Of a DNA stretch of 64,000 nucleotides, positions 58,281 through 64,000 are shown in pieces. Under the pieces are notes generated by a model. It was not told the origin of the DNA. It saw only the letters and a program-made list of their open reading frames with translations, and did not search any database. The DNA is from Cannabis sativa. Its lineage: Eukaryota; Streptophyta; Magnoliopsida; Rosales; Cannabaceae. How positions within the stretch are numbered: position 1 is the first letter of the stretch; each line of letters begins with the position of its first letter. The position numbers were made by a program, and so were the translations under genes. The stretch is taken from NCBI RefSeq assembly GCF_029168945.1, contig NC_083603.1, positions 8,618,001 to 8,682,000 on the forward strand, written 5' to 3'.

Positions 58281-59000
58281 TTTGTTTAACTAAAAATGAT
58301 TTGGTTAGTTGTAATTGTTAATAATATTTGTATTTGGCAAGAATTAGTGTTACTACTGGTATTCATATAAGAACAACCAATGAGTCACTTATACATGTTA
58401 CATGTTGATTATTATTTATAACTCAAAATAAGTGTATTACATAAATACATATCATATAGGCATATACTTTAAAATATATATATTGTATAGGTATATTTTT
58501 TATAAATAAAATATATATTGTATTTCTATAATGTGGTGGTAAGCATATTTCTATATCATAAATAAAATACTTATCACACTCTTTGGCTGATAGTTATAAC
58601 AATAACAGTCATTGTACAAAATAATAATGAGAATAAATTACTTAAATTACTTAAATAATTTTAAATAATTTAAAATTCGGTTTATTAATATTAAACATAA
58701 TATTAAGAGGGTTTATTAAATAATTTTAAATTACTTAAAATTCGATTTATTAATATTAAACATAAAAAAAAAATAAAAACTCTAAGAATGCACATATATG
58801 TTGATATTATTTATTATTAGATTGTTATTTATGTATTTATTTTTTTATTTTGAAGATTAATGTTATGTTAGTATTATATTAACAAATTATTTAAATAATT
58901 AAGCAGAATACAATTGAAAGGGTATTTCCAATGATTTTTATAATTCAGGAAACCTTTCCAGAAGAGAAAATTTTAAAGGCAAAACTACCATAATCGTATA
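58281..59000. other. AT-rich intergenic DNA
   Basis: No gene. Two copies of an AATTCGGTTTATTAATATTAAACATAA-like stretch stand about 75 bp apart (58670-58765). Confidence 0.5.
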
Positions 59001-59256
59001 TGTTAAGATGTAGTATTAATTTAGTGATTAATTCTGGTGTAATTATGTTTAGTTACTCTGTTTATATCAGAGTTAGTTATTCTTTATTGGGTGTAAATAT
59101 CCTTACTGTATTCTTTTCTCTTTGGTCCCCACTAACACGTGGTGTACTCTTGTGGCCTTAGGTCATTTCTTTGTAATCAGTCACCTATAAATAGAACAGT
59201 ACAATGCAACCTCCTTTGAGCTGACATTTCCTTTTACCAAGTTTTCTGCATTTTTA
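59001..59256 (+). repeat. 5' LTR of the short-LTR Copia
   Basis: Starts TGTTAAGATG. A TATAAATA box lies at 59186-59193, about 30 bp before the probable transcription start. Confidence 0.9.
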
Positions 59257-59258
59257 TT

Positions 59259-59270
59259 TGGTATCAGAGC
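59259..59270 (+). other. Primer-binding site (tRNA-iMet)
   Basis: TGGTATCAGAGC, the standard Copia sequence, two bases after the inferred LTR end. Confidence 0.92.
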
Positions 59271-59277
59271 ACATTCA

Positions 59278-60252
59278 TTGGCCCACGCCATATTCATGTC
59301 CTCAGATAATAGCCAGACTCCAGCCAACCATGGCCAGGGAACCACAGGTGCTGTTCCCTTTTCTTCGAACAATCAGTTGCAACTTACTGCAGCTCAGCCT
59401 ATTGCTACTCCTTTCAGTAGCACTCTCAGCCAACCCTTCACGTTGAAGTTGGAAAGGCATAACTATACTTTGTGGAAGACAATGGTCTCCACCATCATTC
59501 GAGGGCACAGACTCGACGGATACTTGACTGGACAAAAGCCATGCCCACCTGAATACATTGCTGCAGACACCATTGTTGAAGGAGCTGCAGAAGTTAGTCT
59601 CAGAACAAACCTAGATTTCGAGATCTGGATCACTCATGGCCAACTCCTCATGGGTTGGTTATACGGATCAATGTCAGAAAACATTGCATCTGAAGTCATG
59701 AATTGCCAAACATCAGCCTCCTTGTGATCTGCACTTGAAGACCTCTATGGTGCTCATTCTAGAGCAAATGCTGATGATCTGAGAAACAAAATACATACAG
59801 TGAGGAAAGGAACTCAATCTATGCTGGATTATCTTAAACAGAAGAGAATGTGGGCTGACTTTCTAGCTATTGCAGGTGACCCTTATCCTGAAAAACTTCT
59901 TGTATCTAATGTTATTTCTAGTTTGGACATAGAGTATTTGTTTATTGTCGTTCAAATTGAAGCCCGTGAGCACACAACCTGGCAAGAGTTACAGAGCATT
60001 CTTCTCAATTTTGACAATCGATTGGAGAGACTTGGTGCTGTGTCTTCTCAAAACAAGCTTCTAAACACACCAACCTCACCTCCTTCAGCTAGCTTAGCTC
60101 AAAAACCAAACAAATATGGATATCCTCGAAAACCAGCTTCAGGAAACAACAATGGAGGAGGCACAGGCTATAATGGTGGGTCAAATCGTGGAGGAGGTAA
60201 CCGTGGTCAAGCCAGAGGTGGTAGAGGAAACAATTCAAGACCCACTTGTTGA
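59278..60252 (+). pseudogene. Copia gag
   Basis: Continuous frame with one internal TGA at 59725-59727, where a Trp codon is expected (TGG to TGA). The first part has FTLKLERHNYTLWKTMV and RLDGYLTG, typical of the retrotransposon gag N-terminus (LTR_gag/UBN2_3-type). The second part has DLRNKIHTVRKGTQSMLDYL and ends in a Gly/Asn/Arg-rich stretch (GGGNRGQARGGRGNN) that normally leads into a CCHC zinc knuckle. The knuckle is cut after its first Cys, at the deletion point near 60250. Confidence 0.88.
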
Positions 60253-61878
60253 AACCCAAAAGCATGGGTTTTCAAACCCAAAGTTTATGTTGGGCAAGCC
60301 AAATTTAATCTCTCTCTTCATGAACCTGTCTCTGTTGCAGAAGCACTTCAGCATGAGGGGTGGAATAATGCTATGTCTGTTGAAAATCAAGCCTTGAAGA
60401 AACTATTAACTTAAATTCTTGTTCCACCTCATCCCAGCTACAACATCATTGGCAACAAGTGGGTTTACAGGATAAAGCTCAATACTGATAGGTCAGTTCA
60501 ACGCTTAAAAGCTCGACTTGTTGCTAAGGGATTTCATCAAAGGCGTGGTGTTGATTTTGGTGAGACTTTTAGCCCTGTTATTAAAGCTTGCACTGTGAGA
60601 GTAGTTTTAACCATTGTTGTTACTTTTGGCTAGGAAGTTAAACAACTAGATGTAAATAATGCTTTCTTGAATGGGACTCTTGAAGAAGATGTATACATGG
60701 CTCAACCTCAAGGTTTTGAAGACAAGACCTATCCTAACCATGTGTGTAAGTTGCAGAAATCAATTTACAGTCTGAAGCAGGCGCCACGGGTGTGGTATGA
60801 GCAACTTAAGAACACCTTGGTCAAGTGGAATTTTGAAAGTTCCAAGTCTGATTCCTCATTTTTCATGCTGAAGCACACTAAGTTTGTTATCATGGTACTC
60901 ATATATGTAGACGACATTGTAGTCACTGGCAACAACTGACAAGAACTGGAAAGTTTCATCACCAAACTAAATGACCAATTCTCTCTCAAGGACCTTGGAC
61001 AACTGAATTATTTCCTTGGGATAGAGGTGTTTCGTGATTCTACAGGAATATTTCTCACCCAAAGGAAATACATTGGAGAAATTCTCCAAAGACACAACAT
61101 GGCTACCATAAAACCAAGTCCTACTCCCATGACAGTGGGAAAACCAATGTCAATCAATGATGGTGAATTGCTTGAATGTCCTAAGAATTGCAGGAGTGTG
61201 ATAGGAGCTTTACAGTATTTAAGTCACACAAGACAAGACATTTCCTTTGCAGTAAACAAGCTGAGCCAGTTCTTAAAGGCTCCCACAACCACTCATTAGA
61301 GTGCTGCCAAGGGTATTCTAAGATATCTCAAGGGCACCATGGATCATGGAATACATCTTGCTCCTTCGGATCAACTAAATTTGTCTGGATACTGTGATGC
61401 CGATTGGGCATGCTGCCCAGACGACAAAAGGTCAGTGGCTGGTTACTGTGTTTTCTTGGGTAATTCAATCATCTCCTGGTCCTCTAAGAAGCAGAATGTT
61501 GTTGCAAGATCGAGTACGGAGTCTGAATACGGAGCCCTTGCTCACCTGGCTGCTGAAATCACATGGATTCAAGGGTTGCTCAAGGAAATGAAGTTCAAAA
61601 TGACTGCTACACCAGTAATCTGGTGTGACAATATGAGTGTAAGTGCTCTTGCTGCTAATCCGGTCTATCACGCTAGAACGAAGCATATTAAAATAGATGT
61701 TCATTTTGTTCGAGATAAGGTGCTGCAAAGACAAATCAAAGTTCGTTATGTCCCAACACCTGAGCAACTCGCTGACAGCTTCACCAAAAGTCTTTCACAG
61801 TCACGATTCCATTACTTAGTGAGCAAACTCGGGGTGTTAGCATCCCCTTCTCGTTTGAGGGGTGGTGTTAAGATGTAG
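60253..61878 (+). pseudogene. Copia reverse transcriptase and RNase H, several stops
   Basis: It begins in the linker before RVT_2 (EPVSVAEALQHEGWNNAM). [51 protein letters not shown] and the catalytic [12 protein letters not shown] are all readable. RNase H has SGYCDADWACCPDDKRSVAGY, ARSSTESEYGALA, IWCDNMSV and ARTKHIKIDVHFVRDKV. In-frame stops stand near 60412, 60633, 60938 and 61300. Those at 60633 and 61300 fit TGG to TAG and the one at 60938 fits CGA to TGA. The frame ends 13 bp into the 3' LTR. Confidence 0.9.
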
Positions 61879-62120
61879 TATTAATTTAGTGATTAATTCT
61901 GGTGTAATTATGTTTAGTTACTCTGTTTATATCGAGTTAGTTATTCTTTATTGGGTGTAAATATCCTTTCTGTATTCTTTTCTCTTTGGTCCCCACTAAC
62001 ACATGGTGTACTCTTGTGGCCTTAAGTCATTTTCTTGTAATCAGTCACCTATAAATAGAACAGTACAATGCAGCCTCTTTTGAGCTGACATTTCCTTTTA
62101 TCAAATTTTCTGCATTTTTA
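61866..62120 (+). repeat. 3' LTR of the short-LTR Copia
   Basis: Starts TGTTAAGATG after GAGGGGTGG. The TATA box is at 62050-62057. Differs from the 5' LTR at about ten positions, mostly C/T or G/A. Confidence 0.9.
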
Positions 62121-62290
62121 ATGGTGAAAATTACATGAAATATGGGATTTCATAACAAAGTTAGAAAAATATGGCATTTTTAGGTTTGCCACTTTTCTAT
62201 GGCATTTTTTCACATTTAAGTTTTTTATGGTATTTGATATGCCATATTTTTATAAACTTATTATCCAATCCCATATTTTATGTTTTTGTT
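62121..62290. repeat. Imperfect inverted repeat (MITE-like)
   Basis: The left arm GAAATATGGGATTTCATAA..AAAAATATGGCA and the right arm TGCCATATTTTTATAA..CCAATCCCATATTTTA are inverted repeats separated by about 50 bp. Similar ATATGGCATAAAA/TTATGCCATAAA motifs occur in the tandem duplication at 44.8 and 46.8 kb. No target-site duplication was identified. Confidence 0.5.
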
Positions 62291-62805
62291 TTTAGCTTAA
62301 TTAGTTTTATTTATTTTTTTAATTTATTTTACACTTACATTTTAGGGTTTCTTTTTATTTGAAAAATTTACACCAAATACTACATTTTTTTTCAAACATT
62401 ACATTTTTAATTTGACAAGAACATTTTACTTTTATACTTTTATTAATTTTTTTTTCTTTTTTACTTATTGAAACTTCAAAAAGTTTATTTTTTTGTCTTT
62501 TTTATATATTTTTTAGTCAATTTTGGCTCTCTTTTTTCTTTTCAAATTTTAAGTCAGTTGCTACTTTTTTTTTCTTTCTTTCGCTTATCTCTCTCTATTT
62601 TTTTTTTCTAATTTCTCTTTGTGTCTCTCTTTTTTTTTTTCAATTTTTTTCTCAACCTAATTTTTTTCTCTTAATATATATAATAAGTGTACATTTTTAT
62701 ATTTCATTTTTTTTTTACAAAAATTAAACTTGTTTTTTTTTTTATTTAAACTACTATTTGTTTTTTTTTTCTTAAAAACTAATTATTCCATTAAAAACAG
62801 CAGAA
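62291..62805. other. T-rich low-complexity DNA
   Basis: Long runs of T and CT. No gene. Confidence 0.6.
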
Positions 62806-62808
62806 AAA

Positions 62809-63800
62809 AAAACCAGTTTCATCAATATCATCCCGGAAAAAAAAACAATATAAAAAATCATAATCTAAAAAGAATCCAAACTTTAAAAACTAGTTTCATC
62901 AACATTGAAAGAAACTAATAATTTCATTTAAAGAATACAAAAAATAGTTTCATCAACAAGATAATGAAAAAAATTACAATCTAAAGACGATACTAACTTT
63001 AAAAACCAGTTTCATCAATATTAAAATAAACGAATTATTTCATTAAAAGAGGCAAAAAAAAAATAGTTTCAACAATAACATAATAAAAAATACACAATGC
63101 CTAATAACTAAACTTTTACAAATTAACGATACTAAATTTAAAAACCAGTTTCGAACAAATAAAATTTATATCAATACCTAATAATCAAACTTCTAACTTC
63201 ATTCTTTATTTTGGCATTTAATTTTTTATTTGCTTGCTCAAAAATTAGAGTTAATTTAAACATACAATATGCAGCAAATATAACAAAGAGAATCACAAAT
63301 TAAAATCAAAGAGAAAAGAAAGAAACAAAGAAAATTAAAGAGACAAAAGTGCAATAAAAACCATAAAAGAATAACAAAAAAAAAACAGTGGAATGTGAGA
63401 AACCAGTTAGTAAAACAACCAAAATAAAAACAAACAAATAAAAACCAGTTTCTTGAGATAAATTAATAAAAAATTGAATAAAACTCAATTATGAACAACA
63501 ATAAAAAAAAATTAATTACTTAAAAAAACCAGTTATGAAAATAATAAAATAATATGTATGTCAGAAACTGCTTAATTAAAATAAAATAAAAATTGTTGTT
63601 CAAATATCATACAATAATAAAACTGGTTTTATACAAACGAAAAAATATATAATAATATCATAAAAATTGAGCAACCTCATTACAAAATAGTTAAAACATG
63701 TGAAATCAGTTTCGACATGTGAAACCAGTTTTGACGTTATAAAAAATCATAACAAAATACAAATGTTAATAATAAAGTTAATTGAAACCAGTTTCATCAA
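62809..63800. repeat. Irregular array of an AAACCAGTTTCATC motif
   Basis: About 13 copies of AAACCAGTTT or close variants, many followed by CATCAA, at 62811, 62888, 62944, 63004, 63063, 63142, 63400, 63442, 63527, 63702, 63721 and 63784, with one inverted copy near 63620. The first five are spaced 56-77 bp apart; later spacing is irregular. The DNA between is A-rich with no coding capacity. It runs close to the window edge and could be part of a larger element. Confidence 0.6.
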
Positions 63801-64000
63801 ACAATCAAATAAAAACATACACACACACACAAATATACAAAAAAAAAAAAAATACTAATCACAAATATAATCAAAACAACACATAATGCCTACCAATAAT
63901 TTAATAACAAAATATAAGTGTAAGTTTCCAACCTAGAAACAAAATAATAAAAAAGTAACTTGAAAAAAAAATTCTAATAACATAATGAAACTATTTTTTT
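63801..64000. other. A-rich low-complexity DNA
   Basis: Short CA run near 63820 and A runs. No gene. Confidence 0.5.

Larger units (their letters stand above)
59001..62120 (+). mobile_element. Short-LTR Copia retrotransposon with internal deletion
   Basis: LTRs of 256 bp (59001-59256) and 255 bp (61866-62120), both starting TGTTAAGATGTAG, differ at about ten positions in my hand alignment. The primer-binding site TGGTATCAGAGC is at 59259-59270. Gag is followed at once by the linker before reverse transcriptase, so protease and integrase are deleted. RNase H and a polypurine-type GAGGGGTGG are present. No clear target-site duplication was found. The LTR end is uncertain by a few bases, since TTTTTA follows the expected CA in both copies. 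Confidence 0.92.

Noticed and set aside
62809..63800. CRISPR-like spaced motif array
   Set aside because: Repeats are short and degenerate, spacing is irregular and the genome is that of a plant. It is a simple interspersed motif array.

Overview
This window looks like repeat-rich nuclear DNA of a eudicot plant. It is strongly AT-rich, carries one well-formed spliced plant receptor-kinase gene, and otherwise consists mostly of plant-type transposable elements: Copia with tRNA-iMet primer sites, a Tekay-type chromovirus Gypsy remnant, an L1 LINE with a DUF4283-type ORF1, CACTA, hAT-like and Mutator-like elements. I cannot name the species from the sequence.

Layout. 1-6.5 kb: intergenic DNA, a CT-microsatellite repeat, and a decayed minus-strand Copia element with its right LTR. 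6.9-9.2 kb: a non-autonomous CACTA element (TSD AGC) split by a solo LTR (TSD CTTTT). 9.4-14.9 kb: a second copy of the CT-microsatellite repeat, then a nearly intact L1-type LINE on the minus strand with a 16-bp target-site duplication. 15-17 kb: small MITE-like sequences. 17.5-21.1 kb (minus): the clearest host gene, a two-exon LRR receptor-like pseudokinase of 655 aa. 21.3-26 kb: AT-rich intergenic DNA with a small 9-bp-TSD element. 26.1-28.5 kb: a hAT-like MITE (8-bp TSD) split by another solo LTR (TSD GCGGG). 28.7-29.4 kb: a degenerate TCG-rich tandem array. 29.9-41.0 kb: a long-LTR Copia element (+ strand), split inside its reverse transcriptase by a third solo LTR of its own family in the opposite orientation (TSD AAGGG). 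41.2-44.8 kb: a foldback element and a Gypsy 3' LTR with the end of pol. 44.7-47.1 kb: a tandem duplication in which one copy holds a 1.5-kb 9-bp-TSD element and the other is an empty site. 47.5-48.3 kb (+): an unrecognised two-exon gene candidate. 49.2-58.3 kb: a decayed CACTA element with TNP2-type and PF03004-type remnants, split by a second CACTA element (52.9-57.7 kb, TSD AGT) that carries its own five-exon transposase-like pseudogene. 59.0-62.1 kb: a short-LTR Copia element that lost its protease and integrase. 62.1-64 kb: AT-rich DNA with an irregular AAACCAGTTTCATC motif array.

The host genes show no functional linkage. The main story is layered transposition. One family of ~1.9-kb LTRs accounts for five LTRs in the window (one element with two LTRs plus three solo LTRs), and all three solo LTRs have perfect target-site duplications. 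They mark insertion followed by LTR-LTR recombination in a CACTA element, a hAT-like MITE and a sister Copia element. Several premature stops in the LINE, the inner CACTA gene and the small Copia are consistent with C-to-T or G-to-A decay, as expected for methylated transposons.
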